This document shows positions 46,908-57,503 of a DNA stretch of 64,000 nucleotides, piece by piece (the first letter of the stretch is position 1; each line of letters opens with the position of its first letter). The notes beneath the pieces are model-generated. The model was not told the origin of the DNA, did not search any database, and saw only the letters and a program-made list of their open reading frames with translations. Both the position numbers and the translations under genes were made by a program. The stretch is from NCBI RefSeq assembly GCF_003364335.1, contig NZ_NXLX01000002.1, forward strand, positions 89,437 through 153,436. Direction: 5' to 3'. The DNA comes from Helicobacter anseris (lineage in GTDB: Bacteria > Campylobacterota > Campylobacteria > Campylobacterales > Helicobacteraceae).

Positions 46908-47956
46908 GCATAGACTCCTAAAACTTCTAAAAGTTTTTCTTTTTCTACATTATCCACTATTTTCATTTTACCAATTCCATTTGGAAGGATAAAACGCAAA
47001 GTATCATAACAAGTTTTTTTATCAATAAAAAACTTGTTATAAAATCCTTTTATATCACAAATCTTATATTGCAATAAAAGACAGTATTTTTCAAGCAAAA
47101 ATTCAATTTTTTCTACTTCTTCTGGACTTAATAAACCTAATTTCAATGCCAATGAGTTTGCCATCTGCATTCCTATAGCCACAGCCTCTCCATGTAAAAA
47201 TTTTTTATAACTTGTTTCAAGCTCAATCACATGAGCAAATGTATGACCATAATTAAGCCCCATTCTAATCCCATCTTCCCTTTCATCTTGCTCTACAATA
47301 TCTGCTTTTAGCTTAATACTTTTTTTAATAGCTTCAGATAATACATCTAAATTATTTAAATTTTTCTCAAAAAGAAAATCAAAAAAAGCCCTATCAAAAC
47401 AAATAGCAATTTTGAGTATTTCGGCAATACCTGCAAAAAATTCCCTTTGTTTCAGTGTTTTTAAAAACAATGGATTGACATAGACCTTTTTTGGTTGATG
47501 GAAGATTCCAATAAGATTTTTTCCAAAATGCGTGTTGATACCAGTCTTTCCACCTACAGATGCATCCACCTGTGCCAAAAGAGTTGTTGGAATATTAATA
47601 AAATCAATACCTCTCTGATAAATACCGCTTGCAAAACCAACCATATCACTAATGACACCACCACCCAAAGCAATCATTAAAGATTTTCTATCTAATTTAT
47701 TAGTAAAAGCACAGTCTAATATTTGTTGAATAGTAGTGAAATCTTTATTTTCTTCCCGATCATCTACAATGCACTCAAAAACCTGTTGATGTGAAATTTT
47801 ATTTTTTAAAAAAGCAAGATAGAATCCTGCGACATTATGACTAGTAACCACAAGCACTTTGCTATATTTTTTTTCAAAACTGATATTTTCAAACTCTCCA
47901 ATACAAACCTTATAATCCCCATCTGCTGTATGTATTGTAATAAAATCATTTATCAT
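46904..47956 (-). CDS. aroB: 3-dehydroquinate synthase AroB
   Basis: 350 residues. 'SLMIALGGGVISDMVGFASGIYQRGIDFINIPTTLLAQVDASVGGKTGIN' region holds the NAD and substrate sites (quoted segments: GGGVISDMVGF and DASVGGKTGIN), with the metal ligands in 'GLNYGHTFAHVIE' and 'FLHGEAVAIGM'. Second step of the shikimate pathway. Overlaps the upstream TrkA-like gene by 11 bases and mscS by four. Confidence 0.95.
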   Translation of the reverse strand: MINDFITIHTADGDYKVCIGEFENISFEKKYSKVLVVTSHNVAGFYLAFLKNKISHQQVFECIVDDREENKDFTTIQQILDCAFTNKLDRKSLMIALGGGVISDMVGFASGIYQRGIDFINIPTTLLAQVDASVGGKTGINTHFGKNLIGIFHQPKKVYVNPLFLKTLKQREFFAGIAEILKIAICFDRAFFDFLFEKNLNNLDVLSEAIKKSIKLKADIVEQDEREDGIRMGLNYGHTFAHVIELETSYKKFLHGEAVAIGMQMANSLALKLGLLSPEEVEKIEFLLEKYCLLLQYKICDIKGFYNKFFIDKKTCYDTLRFILPNGIGKMKIVDNVEKEKLLEVLGVYA

Positions 47957-49385
47957 CTATTTGTTCCAAAATAGGTATCAATATTTGAGGATGCTCATCT
48001 AGCATAAAAGAAATTTTTTCTACCTTTGTAGATAGGAAATTTAAAAATCCATGACCCGTTATACATTTTTCAAAAGGCAAAAAATGTAATAATGGCTCTT
48101 TAGTATCCTTGAGATAAATAATAGGATTCTTAGTATGTGTTTTGATTGTAGTAATTTTTTTATCAAATACACGCGAAAGATTTTCATAATCTTTTAAAAT
48201 ATCAATCTGATAATGTTTATCTGGATCAAAATCATAAATAATCATTCCTAGCTTTATTTGAATAGAAACATCAAAAATCACGGAAGAAATATTTTCTCCA
48301 TCATTCATCTCCTCATTTAATACAACAATACTTTGTTTTAAGGTTCTAATATCCTTATAGCTTGTCTTGAACACAGGAATTGCACTATTAAATAAAACTT
48401 TTCTAATTCTTCTTTGCAAAAAGAATTTTTTTCCTACAACAATCATTCCTATCTTTTTCTTTAAATCTTCTTGAAACCTTGTGATAAAATCTGATACTTT
48501 ATAATCAAAACTAACATCAATTCCCAAACACTCAAAAGTTTTTAATTGTTGCATTACTTCCACATCACTTGGATGCAAAACTACAATATAAAGCTTTGTA
48601 TTTTTTAAATGCTCATGCAAAAATATAGCCTGCTCAATATCCCTCATAAGCTCATCAAAATCTTGCAGTATCATATCTACATATACATAAATATCTCTAC
48701 CAAATGGTGCTGGGAATTGTCCAATATCACTTTTTACCTGATGATAAACTTGTGTTAAAACCCTAGGATCTCCGGCTACCAACAGCGTGTCTGTTGGCTG
48801 AATTACCAAAGAATAATTGCTTAATAAAAATTCATTTTGTCGATAAATTCCAACAATACGATAGTTTTTCTGCTGTATAGAACCTATGTGGCGATATGCA
48901 AAAACGCTACCAAAAGGGACATTAATCTCCATCACCTCTCCCAATCCCAAACCAAATCCTTGAGGAATTAAAGGAACATTTGGAAGCCTAGCTATCATTG
49001 CACCAGAAAGCAATATAGATTCATCAATAAAAAATGTCTTATCATTATTTTTATACTCTAGACTTTCTTGTGTATTTTTTACATTAAGCACTATCCTCAC
49101 ATCTCTATAATGCTTTTTTATAATCTCATAAATTACTTTTTTTTCTTCTACATTATCTGAAAGTATAAAGACATCACTTACTTCAGAATCTAAAATATTA
49201 AGAAGTTTATATGATGAAGTAGGATCAAAAAAATGAAAATGGCAACTACTTGGAATCTCTTCTGGCAAAAAACTCGAATCATTGGCTATTATGATATAAT
49301 TATTGCTACTAAAATATTTTTCAAGCACGCTTTGCAAAAACTTTTTTGCTACAATTCCATCCAATATTAAAACAATTTTTTTCAC
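47946..49385 (-). CDS. TrkA/RCK-domain-like cytosolic protein (HP0282 type)
   Basis: About 479 residues, no membrane segment. An N-terminal Rossmann-like part ('KKIVLILDGIVAKKFLQSVLEKY') resembles TrkA-N, and ~145-220 ('GLGEVMEINVPFGSVFAYRHIG', 'IQPTDTLLVAGDPRV') matches a TrkA-C/RCK-C domain. The remaining half is not recognised. The classic dinucleotide glycine loop is not evident. Synteny with H. pylori HP0282 upstream of aroB. May regulate ion transport, but no channel partner is adjacent. Start is GTG 49385, five bases after AAGGA; an in-frame TTG at 49403 has no ribosome site. Confidence 0.72.
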   Translation of the reverse strand: MKKIVLILDGIVAKKFLQSVLEKYFSSNNYIIIANDSSFLPEEIPSSCHFHFFDPTSSYKLLNILDSEVSDVFILSDNVEEKKVIYEIIKKHYRDVRIVLNVKNTQESLEYKNNDKTFFIDESILLSGAMIARLPNVPLIPQGFGLGLGEVMEINVPFGSVFAYRHIGSIQQKNYRIVGIYRQNEFLLSNYSLVIQPTDTLLVAGDPRVLTQVYHQVKSDIGQFPAPFGRDIYVYVDMILQDFDELMRDIEQAIFLHEHLKNTKLYIVVLHPSDVEVMQQLKTFECLGIDVSFDYKVSDFITRFQEDLKKKIGMIVVGKKFFLQRRIRKVLFNSAIPVFKTSYKDIRTLKQSIVVLNEEMNDGENISSVIFDVSIQIKLGMIIYDFDPDKHYQIDILKDYENLSRVFDKKITTIKTHTKNPIIYLKDTKEPLLHFLPFEKCITGHGFLNFLSTKVEKISFMLDEHPQILIPILEQIDDK

Positions 49386-49433
49386 TCTGATCCTTAAAGC
49401 CAAACCTAAAATATTAAAGTTTTACAATTATAG

Positions 49434-50573
<1,140 letters not shown>

Positions 50574-50663
50574 AATTTATTTGACACTTTTTTCATTTTT
50601 TTTCTCAATAATACCTTATCCTTAAATCTAAGGATGGAATCAAATATCATTAAGGAGAAAATA

Positions 50664-50918
50664 ATGAAAAAAGTTTTATTATCTTTTATTTTTTTAGGTT
50701 CACTAGCTTTTGCTCAAGAAGATGAAGCTCAAGTAGAAACAAAAGACACAGCAGCACCTACTGCTCAACAAATACAAGTTTGCTCACAAGGAAGTGCAAA
50801 AGAATGCAGAAAAATTGCGAATGCTCTTTATAAGGCAAAAGATTATGCAGAGGCTAAAAAATACTACAAAAGAGCTTGTGATTTAGGCGATAAAAAAAGC
50901 TGCCAAAAAGCACAATAA
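50664..50918 (+). CDS. Small secreted protein with one Sel1-like (TPR-type) repeat
   Basis: 84 residues from the ATG at 50664, which follows AAGGAG by six bases; an upstream in-frame ATG at 50634 has no such site and would bury the signal peptide. Residues 1-17 are a signal peptide cut after Ala-Phe-Ala. The mature part has an acidic stretch and then one Cys-flanked helical repeat ('KECRKIANALYKAKDYAEAKKYYKRAC' region, positions ~46-72) with 'DLGDKKSC', the Sel1-like unit of Helicobacter cysteine-rich (Hcp) proteins, which normally carry several. Four cysteines could make two disulfides. Function unknown. Confidence 0.8.
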   Translation: MKKVLLSFIFLGSLAFAQEDEAQVETKDTAAPTAQQIQVCSQGSAKECRKIANALYKAKDYAEAKKYYKRACDLGDKKSCQKAQ

Positions 50919-50924
50919 CTCAAA

Positions 50925-50951
50925 CTTCAAAACCCCAAAAGGGTTTTGAAG
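50925..50951. terminator. Hairpin between the Sel1-like gene and ureH
   Basis: CTTCAAAACCC (50925-50935) pairs with GGGTTTTGAAG (50941-50951), an 11-bp perfect stem with a 5-base loop. It overlaps the last codons of ureH and lies just after the convergent small gene. T-runs after it are short on both strands, so termination is likely but not certain. Confidence 0.6.
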
Positions 50952-51688
50952 GCAATCAATCTTTCACTCTCCATATCAAGCGCTTTTATAACAATTACTC
51001 CATATGCACTCACACTAATCCCAGCATTTATTCCACTTGCCTTTACTTTTTCATATAAGCATTCAATATCCTGATGTTTATCCCATATAATGAGATTTAA
51101 ATAATGTGTAAAACCATCAAACATACAAAATCCATCTAACTGTTGTTTTTTTGGATCTAAAAACATATTGTCAAGATATATCATTTTTTCATTGCAAAAA
51201 ATACAAATTTTTGAAGCAAACTTGTTAAATTTAAAGACTTCATTACGACTAACTCTTCCTGCGCAAAATATTTCCCCATAATGCAATATAGAGTCATCTT
51301 CCAAATAAATATTAGTGTTATTTTCAAAGTGTGAATTATCAAATGGGATGGTGGGAAGAGGTGTAAAATTTAACAATGCATTTTCTTGCAAAACAATATT
51401 TGTATTCCTCAAAGCCTTACCATCTAAAGTATTATGAATCTTTTCATAACTCTGAGAAGAAAGTTTAACTTTAGTATTTTGACCTATATTTATATCTATT
51501 TTTTGACTATCTCCCTTCATCAATCCAGCAGAAACAGATAAAAGCATAATATTTGCAATATCTCCTTCATAGATAGGATCAATAATCTTTAATGGAGGAG
51601 TAAAATACATATGCTCAATAACACTTTTTCCATTAGCTCCAACTTTTGTTTTTAATTCTAAAAGTGTTTCTTGAGTAAAACTATTCAT
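50927..51688 (-). CDS. ureH: Urease accessory protein UreH (UreD)
   Basis: 253 residues; UreD/UreH family with 'SAGLMKGDSQKIDINIGQNTKVKLSSQSYEKIH' type core and 'LLNFTPLPTIPFDNSHF'. Scaffold that, with UreF and UreG, loads nickel into apo-urease. ATG at 51688 is chosen (TGATG with the ureG stop; GGAGGA nine bases upstream). Last gene of the urease operon. Confidence 0.9.
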   Translation of the reverse strand: MNSFTQETLLELKTKVGANGKSVIEHMYFTPPLKIIDPIYEGDIANIMLLSVSAGLMKGDSQKIDINIGQNTKVKLSSQSYEKIHNTLDGKALRNTNIVLQENALLNFTPLPTIPFDNSHFENNTNIYLEDDSILHYGEIFCAGRVSRNEVFKFNKFASKICIFCNEKMIYLDNMFLDPKKQQLDGFCMFDGFTHYLNLIIWDKHQDIECLYEKVKASGINAGISVSAYGVIVIKALDMESERLIAFKTLLGF

Positions 51689-52293
51689 CAAGCCATATCC
51701 TCCAAAAGAGCATATTTTTTAATCCAATCAATCACTGCTTCAACTCCTTCTTTGGCTCTAATATTTGTAAAAATAAAAGGTTTATCTCCTCTCATCTTTA
51801 AAGAATCTCTACGCATTACCTCCAAATCTGCACCTACATATGGAGCAAGATCAATTTTATTGATGATTAGCAAATCAGACCTTGTAATTCCAGGACCACC
51901 CTTTCTAGGTATCTTATCTCCTTCTGCAACATCGATAACAAAAATACTAAAATCCGCTAATTCTGGACTAAAAGTAGCAGAAAGATTATCTCCTCCACTT
52001 TCTATAAACAAAATTTCTATATCCGGGAATCTTTGCATCATCTCTTCGACTGCTTCTAAATTCATCGATGCATCTTCTCTAATTGCAGTATGTGGGCAAC
52101 CACCTGTCTCTACACCAATAATCCTCTCTCTAGGCATTACAGAATTTTTCGCCATAAATTCTGCATCTTCTTTAGTATAAATATCATTAGTAATAACACC
52201 TATTGAATAATCTTTACTCATCAATCTTGTTAGACACTCAATCAAAGCCGTCTTCCCGCTTCCAACAGGACCACAAATTCCAATTTTTACCAT
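51688..52293 (-). CDS. ureG: Urease accessory GTPase UreG
   Basis: 201 residues; P-loop [12 protein letters not shown] (8-19), '[15 protein letters not shown]', the nickel-binding Cys-Pro-His in '[15 protein letters not shown]', '[14 protein letters not shown]' and the base-specificity motif '[11 protein letters not shown]'. GTP-driven metallochaperone for urease. AAGGAG precedes the ATG. One-base overlap with ureH. Confidence 0.97.
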   Translation of the reverse strand: MVKIGICGPVGSGKTALIECLTRLMSKDYSIGVITNDIYTKEDAEFMAKNSVMPRERIIGVETGGCPHTAIREDASMNLEAVEEMMQRFPDIEILFIESGGDNLSATFSPELADFSIFVIDVAEGDKIPRKGGPGITRSDLLIINKIDLAPYVGADLEVMRRDSLKMRGDKPFIFTNIRAKEGVEAVIDWIKKYALLEDMA

Positions 52294-52305
52294 CTCTTTC
52301 TCCTT

Positions 52306-52971
52306 TTATGACATATATAATCTAGAATAAAGAACCTCATGTTGCATTGCTTTAATATCATTATGAACACTAGCATTGCAAAAATCTCTCCAATCTAAAT
52401 CTTGCAATTTCAAATAAATCTGACAAAACTCTTGATGCAATGATGACAAAATAGCCTGTCCATCATTTTGTGATAAAGGTATAGTTTTTACACAATTTGT
52501 AACAATACTTGAAGCCTGAGCATACATATAATGTTTAATTGCTAATTCCATATCAATATCATATGACATACAAAAAACTCCATATGCACTTGCATGAACT
52601 GGTGTTTGTGTTTTTTGTGCATAGGATTGAAAAAAAATATTTTTTTCAAGATTCATTGCTTGAATTGTTTTAATAAATCTCTGCCCAAGCTTTAAACATC
52701 CTTCTCTCAACTCTCTTGGAGATGCTGAAACATTGATATACTCTTCAATTTTTAAAATCTCTTCTAAATCTTCTCTGCTATCAAAAATTAGCTTTATTGC
52801 CAAAAGATCTGTATGGAGTATTTGAGTGTTTAAATTTGAAATAATATATCTCAATGCATCGTGTTTAGTTTTAATGCTACCAAGCTGTATATAACTCTCT
52901 AAGCCAAAAGAATGCGTATATCCTCCGATAGGAAATAAAGAATCATTAACCTGCAATAACAAAAAATTCAT
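52306..52971 (-). CDS. ureF: Urease accessory protein UreF
   Basis: 221 residues from ATG 52971, which follows AAGGA by five bases; a longer in-frame start at 53007 lies within ureE and lacks a site. The opening 'LLQVNDSLFPIGGYTHSFGLESY' is the UreF signature. All-helical, binds UreH and UreG in nickel loading. Confidence 0.93.
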   Translation of the reverse strand: MNFLLLQVNDSLFPIGGYTHSFGLESYIQLGSIKTKHDALRYIISNLNTQILHTDLLAIKLIFDSREDLEEILKIEEYINVSASPRELREGCLKLGQRFIKTIQAMNLEKNIFFQSYAQKTQTPVHASAYGVFCMSYDIDMELAIKHYMYAQASSIVTNCVKTIPLSQNDGQAILSSLHQEFCQIYLKLQDLDWRDFCNASVHNDIKAMQHEVLYSRLYMS

Positions 52972-52972
52972 T

Positions 52973-53494
52973 CTAATCCTTTTTAATGATTCTGACTTCA
53001 AAATCATTACTAATTTCTATTTTTTTTTGAATTTCAGAATGTGGCATACTCACACTCAATCTATCCTTAGAATCCAAAATAGAATCTTTAATCTCATATT
53101 GTATTTGCATTTTATCCAGCAAGATTTGCAAGGGTTTTTCAAATGGGGTTTGCAATTCCATTGCTTGAGTTCCAAAAAATAAGGGCAGATGCCTATTTCC
53201 TATCTCATAAACAATACGCACAATACTTGCCATATCTTTCATATAAAGATAAAGCACCTTAACAGGCCTAATTACAATTGCTATTATGCAGTCTTTTGAT
53301 ACATATAAAATATCCCCATGATTAAGACCATTTTGCGAGAAATTAGTAAGTTTCATACCAATCTCTCTACCTTGTGAGGTTTTTAATCGTGCTATTTTTT
53401 TTCTTGTATCATACCAATCAATCTCAATTGTATCGATATTAAGGGATTGTGTGTCATAATCCCTTAAATTTCCACAAATTTTTTCAGCTAGCAT
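52973..53494 (-). CDS. ureE: Urease nickel metallochaperone UreE
   Basis: 173 residues with the UreE N-terminal domain ('IDWYDTRKKIARLKTSQGREIGMKL') and metal-binding C-terminal domain ('YEIGNRHLPLFFGTQ' with the conserved His). There is no His-rich tail; the protein ends in Lys-Lys-Asp. Delivers nickel to UreG. Its ATG follows the ureI stop directly, with GGAG upstream inside the end of ureI. Confidence 0.93.
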   Translation of the reverse strand: MLAEKICGNLRDYDTQSLNIDTIEIDWYDTRKKIARLKTSQGREIGMKLTNFSQNGLNHGDILYVSKDCIIAIVIRPVKVLYLYMKDMASIVRIVYEIGNRHLPLFFGTQAMELQTPFEKPLQILLDKMQIQYEIKDSILDSKDRLSVSMPHSEIQKKIEISNDFEVRIIKKD

Positions 53495-54010
53495 TTAACT
53501 CCAATATCCAGTTAAAATCAACCAAGCAGGAATCCAAGCAGTGAAAATACCCTCTAAAATTGCCAAATATGGAACAAATTTTAGCTCAATTTTTAATACA
53601 CACTCTATCCATCCTGTAAGCCATAGGACACCCCAAGCTAACCAAATATATGCAAATACAATCCCCTCAAAAGTTCCATCATTATAGCTTAAGTATGCTG
53701 CGGGCAAGGAGTTGATTGCTACAAATAGGCTATACCACCCAAATGCTCTAGGATCCAACTTAAAAAGCTGATTACAAGCTACAAAAAGATATGTAAAACC
53801 AAACAATAAACCAGTGGCAGCAGCATAAAAATCATTGCGTCCACCACCATCAATATCGCCATGTATTATCACAATAATATTAGCAATAATTGAAAGCATT
53901 CCTACAAAAATATTCATCACAGAGGTTGTTTTACCATCAATCTTTGCAATTCTACAAATACCATTGTTGATTAAAACAATGGCTACATACATCAATACAA
54001 TACCTAACAT
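53495..54010 (-). CDS. ureI: Urea channel UreI (AmiS/UreI family), short form
   Basis: 171 residues with six membrane segments. Family motifs 'NGICRIAKIDGKTTSVMN', 'FYAAATGLLFGFTYLFVACNQLF', 'RAFGWYSLFVAINSLPAA' and 'YIWLAWGVLWLTGWIE' are all present, so the urea pore is intact. It is ~24 residues shorter than H. pylori UreI, mostly because the second periplasmic loop is reduced ('YNDGTF'). Only one histidine (His50) is present in the whole protein, so acid gating as in H. pylori is unlikely. Lies between ureB and ureE as in H. pylori. Confidence 0.95.
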   Translation of the reverse strand: MLGIVLMYVAIVLINNGICRIAKIDGKTTSVMNIFVGMLSIIANIIVIIHGDIDGGGRNDFYAAATGLLFGFTYLFVACNQLFKLDPRAFGWYSLFVAINSLPAAYLSYNDGTFEGIVFAYIWLAWGVLWLTGWIECVLKIELKFVPYLAILEGIFTAWIPAWLILTGYWS

Positions 54011-54020
54011 TATCTACCCC

Positions 54021-55730
54021 TTAAAATAAATTATAAAGTTGTCCCAAAGACACTTCATCAACAAATTTTGAAGTAATTTTTTTGCCTTCTACCTTAACTT
54101 CATAAGTTTCTGGATTTACCTCAATTGGCGTGATAACATCATTAAACTTCATATCTTTCTTTGTCACATTTCTACAATTTTTTACAGGAAGCAATGTTCT
54201 ATCTAATCCAAAATTTTCTTTGATATTTAATTCGCAAGAAACTTTAGATACAAAAGTTACTCCACAATCATATTTTGCCTTACCAATACTTCCAAACATA
54301 TCAGTATATACAATAGGTTCTGGCGTTGGAATAGAAGCATTAGAATCTCCCATTTTTGATGCCACAATCATTCCGCATTTAACAATAGTCTCTGGTTTTA
54401 CACCAAACATACTTGGTTTCCAAAGAATTAAATCAGCAATTTTTCCAACTTCAATAGAGCCTACATACTCAGAAATTCCATGAGCAATAGCAGGGTTAAT
54501 GGTATATTTTGATATATATCTTTTGATTCTAAAATTATCATTCTCGCCTGTTTCTTCTTTCAATCTTCCAAATTCTTTTTTGCATTTATCAGCAGTCTGC
54601 CAAGTCCTAGTGATAACCTCCCCTACTCTTCCCATTGCCTGAGAATCAGAGCTTGTAATAGAAAAAATTCCCATATCATGCAATGTATCCTCTGCTGCAA
54701 TTGTTTCTGGCCTAATCCTACTATCCGCAAAAGCCACATCCTCTTTTATGTTTTTATCCAAGTGATGGCAAACCATCAGCATATCCAAATGTTCATCTGC
54801 TGTATTTTTTGTAAAAGGAATTGTAGGATTTGTAGATGCAGGCAATATATTTGCCTCCCCAGCCGCCTTAATAATATCTGGAGCATGTCCTCCACCAGCA
54901 CCTTCTGTATGGAAAGTATGTATCGTTCTCCCCGCAATTGCATTTAAAGTATCCTCAATGCAACCCGCTTCATTTAAAGTGTCTGTATGGATTGCTACTT
55001 GCACATCATATTTTTCTGCAATATTTAAAGCATGGTTGATTGCTGCTGGTGTTGAACCCCAATCTTCATGCACCTTTAATCCCAAAGCTCCTGCCTTAAT
55101 CTGCTCACCCAAAGCTTCTTCATTGGAGCTATTTCCCTTACCAAAAAAACCAAAATTCATTGCATATTCTTCTGTGGAGCGCAACATTTGCTTCATATGC
55201 CATTTTCCAGGAGTACAAGTTGTAGCAAAAGTTCCTGCTGCAGGACCAGTTCCACCACCTATCATTGTAGTAACACCACTATACAAGGCTGTAGGAATTT
55301 GTGTAGGAGAAATGTAATGAATATGTGTATCAATTCCACCTGCTGTAACAATCAATCCCTCTCCTGCAATAACCTCTGTTCCTGTACCAACAATCATATT
55401 ATCATTTACACCATCTTGTGTATCCTTATTGCCAGCTTTTCCTATGCCCGCTATTTTTCCATCTTTTAAACCAATATCTGCCTTATAGATTCCAGTATAA
55501 TCAATTATCATTGCATTAGTAATTACACTATCTAATTCATTTTCATTGCTACTAACGCTTTGTGCCATTCCATCACGAATAGTTTTGCCTCCACCAAACT
55601 TTATTTCCTCACCATAGATAGTAAAATCTTTTTCAATCTCTGCAAATAATTCAGTATCACCTAATCTTACCTTATCACCAACAGTTGGACCATACATTGA
55701 AGCATATTCTTTTCTTGAAATTTTTATCAT
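54021..55730 (-). CDS. ureB: Urease subunit beta UreB (catalytic)
   Basis: 569 residues, same as other Helicobacter. Nickel ligands: His-x-His in '[14 protein letters not shown]', the carbamylated lysine in '[15 protein letters not shown]', later His residues in '[12 protein letters not shown]' and '[15 protein letters not shown]', and Asp in 'SSDSQAMGR'. The flap has '[12 protein letters not shown]' with the catalytic Cys and His. Hydrolyses urea to ammonia and carbamate. Follows ureA by 20 bases with AAGGAG before the ATG. Confidence 0.98.
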   Translation of the reverse strand: MIKISRKEYASMYGPTVGDKVRLGDTELFAEIEKDFTIYGEEIKFGGGKTIRDGMAQSVSSNENELDSVITNAMIIDYTGIYKADIGLKDGKIAGIGKAGNKDTQDGVNDNMIVGTGTEVIAGEGLIVTAGGIDTHIHYISPTQIPTALYSGVTTMIGGGTGPAAGTFATTCTPGKWHMKQMLRSTEEYAMNFGFFGKGNSSNEEALGEQIKAGALGLKVHEDWGSTPAAINHALNIAEKYDVQVAIHTDTLNEAGCIEDTLNAIAGRTIHTFHTEGAGGGHAPDIIKAAGEANILPASTNPTIPFTKNTADEHLDMLMVCHHLDKNIKEDVAFADSRIRPETIAAEDTLHDMGIFSITSSDSQAMGRVGEVITRTWQTADKCKKEFGRLKEETGENDNFRIKRYISKYTINPAIAHGISEYVGSIEVGKIADLILWKPSMFGVKPETIVKCGMIVASKMGDSNASIPTPEPIVYTDMFGSIGKAKYDCGVTFVSKVSCELNIKENFGLDRTLLPVKNCRNVTKKDMKFNDVITPIEVNPETYEVKVEGKKITSKFVDEVSLGQLYNLF

Positions 55731-55750
55731 TTTTTACTCCTTAATTGTTT

Positions 55751-56428
55751 TTATTTTATAAAGCCCTTAGCTTTTGCTTTTTCTAAAGCTCTCTTTTTAT
55801 TATCCTCATTTATCTGCCCATTATTTAAATCATTAAAACCATAGATTCTCTGACTTCCGCCAAAATCTATAAGCCTCACAGTCTTGCTTTCTCCTGGCTC
55901 AAATCTAACAGAAGTTCCAGATGCAATATCCAATCTTTTTCCATAGGCTTTTTGTCTATCAAACTCTAAAAGTTTATTAGTTTCAAAAAAATGAAAGTGG
56001 GAGCCAACTTGAATAGGTCTATCGCCATTATTTACCACTTTAATCTCAATGGCTTCTTTTTTAGCATTTAAGATAATATCCTCATCTTTTAAGATATATT
56101 CTCCAGGGTTTAATCTACCATTATCTTCAATTGGAGTATGCACAGTAACTAATTTAGTTCCATCTCTAAAACTCACTTCTACTTGCACATCATGTATCAT
56201 ACTAGCTACACCATCCATTACATCTTCTGCCTTTAGGATTTGTTTCCCATAGCTCATAAGCTCAGCTACACTTTTTTTGCCTTCTCTTGCAAGCTCCATA
56301 ATTTCCATACTAATTAAAGCAACAGCTTCAACATAATTAAGCTTAATGCCTCTTTCCTTACGCTTCTTGGCTAATTCTCCTGCATAATGCAATAGCATCT
56401 TGTCCATTTCTCTTGGCGTTAGTCTCAT
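55751..56428 (-). CDS. ureA: Urease subunit alpha UreA (fused gamma-beta)
   Basis: 225 residues: gamma-type domain (1-~100, '[20 protein letters not shown]', '[21 protein letters not shown]') joined to a beta-type domain (from ~115, '[15 protein letters not shown]', '[18 protein letters not shown]'). This fusion is specific to Helicobacter urease. Structural subunit pairing with UreB. AAAAAAGGAG lies six bases before the ATG. First gene of ureABIEFGH. Confidence 0.98.
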   Translation of the reverse strand: MRLTPREMDKMLLHYAGELAKKRKERGIKLNYVEAVALISMEIMELAREGKKSVAELMSYGKQILKAEDVMDGVASMIHDVQVEVSFRDGTKLVTVHTPIEDNGRLNPGEYILKDEDIILNAKKEAIEIKVVNNGDRPIQVGSHFHFFETNKLLEFDRQKAYGKRLDIASGTSVRFEPGESKTVRLIDFGGSQRIYGFNDLNNGQINEDNKKRALEKAKAKGFIK

Positions 56429-56582
56429 TTATTCTCCTTTTTTTAGTGTTTTTGGACTTTTATAGCTTCTTAATGCTATGAATCTATTAAACAACTATTT
56501 TGGATAATGATTTACAAATAATTCATTAAAAATTGACATTTACTTAATAATTTTAGTTTTTTAAGACAAGGAGTGAAGAGAA
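56429..56582 (-). promoter_or_regulatory. Upstream region of the urease operon
   Basis: 154 bases between the binding-protein stop and ureA. On the minus strand TATAAA (56464-56459) would give a start near 56452 and a short leader. Farther upstream AATAATT occurs twice on the plus strand (in the stretch 56517-56550), resembling half-sites of the Helicobacter NikR operator, but as a direct rather than inverted pair. A nickel-responsive promoter is plausible; the operator call is weak. Confidence 0.4.
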
Positions 56583-57500
56583 TTATTGTGCAAAAACTAC
56601 TTTGTAGTAATCCTGCAAAATATTTTGATATTTGATATCCTTAAAAGCCTCTGGATAACTCATCATAGCCACAAACAAAGCAATCAAAGGGGCTCTAGGT
56701 CCAGCTATATCCATTGATGGTAATTTAAAAACTTGATGGTTTTTGACTGCATTTATTGTTTGAAGTTGGGGATTTGTCAATATATCCTCTACTTTATAAG
56801 GGCTAAGCCACCACAAAAAAATAATATCAGGATTTTCTAAGATGATATTTTCTAAATTCATCTCACCCCTACCCTGTTTGATATATTTTTCTCCAATATT
56901 TACCACTCCACCATACTTTAAAATACTAGAATCTAAACTATCTTGCCCACTTACCTGATTTATCTTATGAAAAATTTCTAAGGCTTTTTTAGGCTTCTCT
57001 TTTTTAATTTTTTGTGAAATAAGTTTTAAAACCTCTTGCATTTTTAAGATTTTTATCTCAATCTCTTTTTCTTTATCAAAAATTTTTGCTTGAGTTTGTA
57101 TATGAGAGATCACATCATCCATACTTTTACTTCTTAGTGCCAAAAAATTGATTCCAAACTTCTTTGCAAAAGTAATAGATTTTAAATCAGCAGGATATGT
57201 AACCACCATATCCACACCCATTGTTTGCAATCTCTCAATATCAATGCCTGCATAATGATCCGTAGGAAATTTAAGTATTTTTTCTAAAGGGGCAGTTTTT
57301 TTAACGATATCATCATCAAAAGCATAACTTGAGATTCCAACAACCCTATCCCAAATACCAAGCATTGCAGGAACTTCTATATGCGTGCTTAAATAAACTA
57401 CTTTTTGAGGGACCCTATCAATTGTATGCTTACCAAAAAAATCTTCATATTCTATGCAAAATACCCTAGATACAATCAAAATAATTACAAAAAATCGCAT
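56583..57500 (-). CDS. Periplasmic metal/cofactor-binding protein (BtuF/FepB-like, Peripla_BP_2)
   Basis: 305 residues with a signal peptide (1-15) and the two-lobe helical-backbone binding fold: 'RVPQKVVYLSTHIEVPAMLGIWDRVVGISSYA' near the start, 'YAGIDIERLQTMGVDMVVTY', 'LENIILENPDIIFLWWLSP' and 'HQVFKLPSMDIAGPRAPL'. Class III binding proteins bind iron complexes, haem, cobalamin or nickel complexes. Its place between a TonB receptor and urease makes a nickel ligand an attractive inference. No permease or ATPase gene adjoins. Three bases separate it from the receptor stop. Confidence 0.82.
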   Translation of the reverse strand: MRFFVIILIVSRVFCIEYEDFFGKHTIDRVPQKVVYLSTHIEVPAMLGIWDRVVGISSYAFDDDIVKKTAPLEKILKFPTDHYAGIDIERLQTMGVDMVVTYPADLKSITFAKKFGINFLALRSKSMDDVISHIQTQAKIFDKEKEIEIKILKMQEVLKLISQKIKKEKPKKALEIFHKINQVSGQDSLDSSILKYGGVVNIGEKYIKQGRGEMNLENIILENPDIIFLWWLSPYKVEDILTNPQLQTINAVKNHQVFKLPSMDIAGPRAPLIALFVAMMSYPEAFKDIKYQNILQDYYKVVFAQ

Positions 57501-57503
57501 AAC

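Noticed and set aside
54130..55469. Plus-strand frames of 89-119 codons opposite ureB
   Set aside because: They are antisense shadows of the highly conserved ureB and have no coding features.
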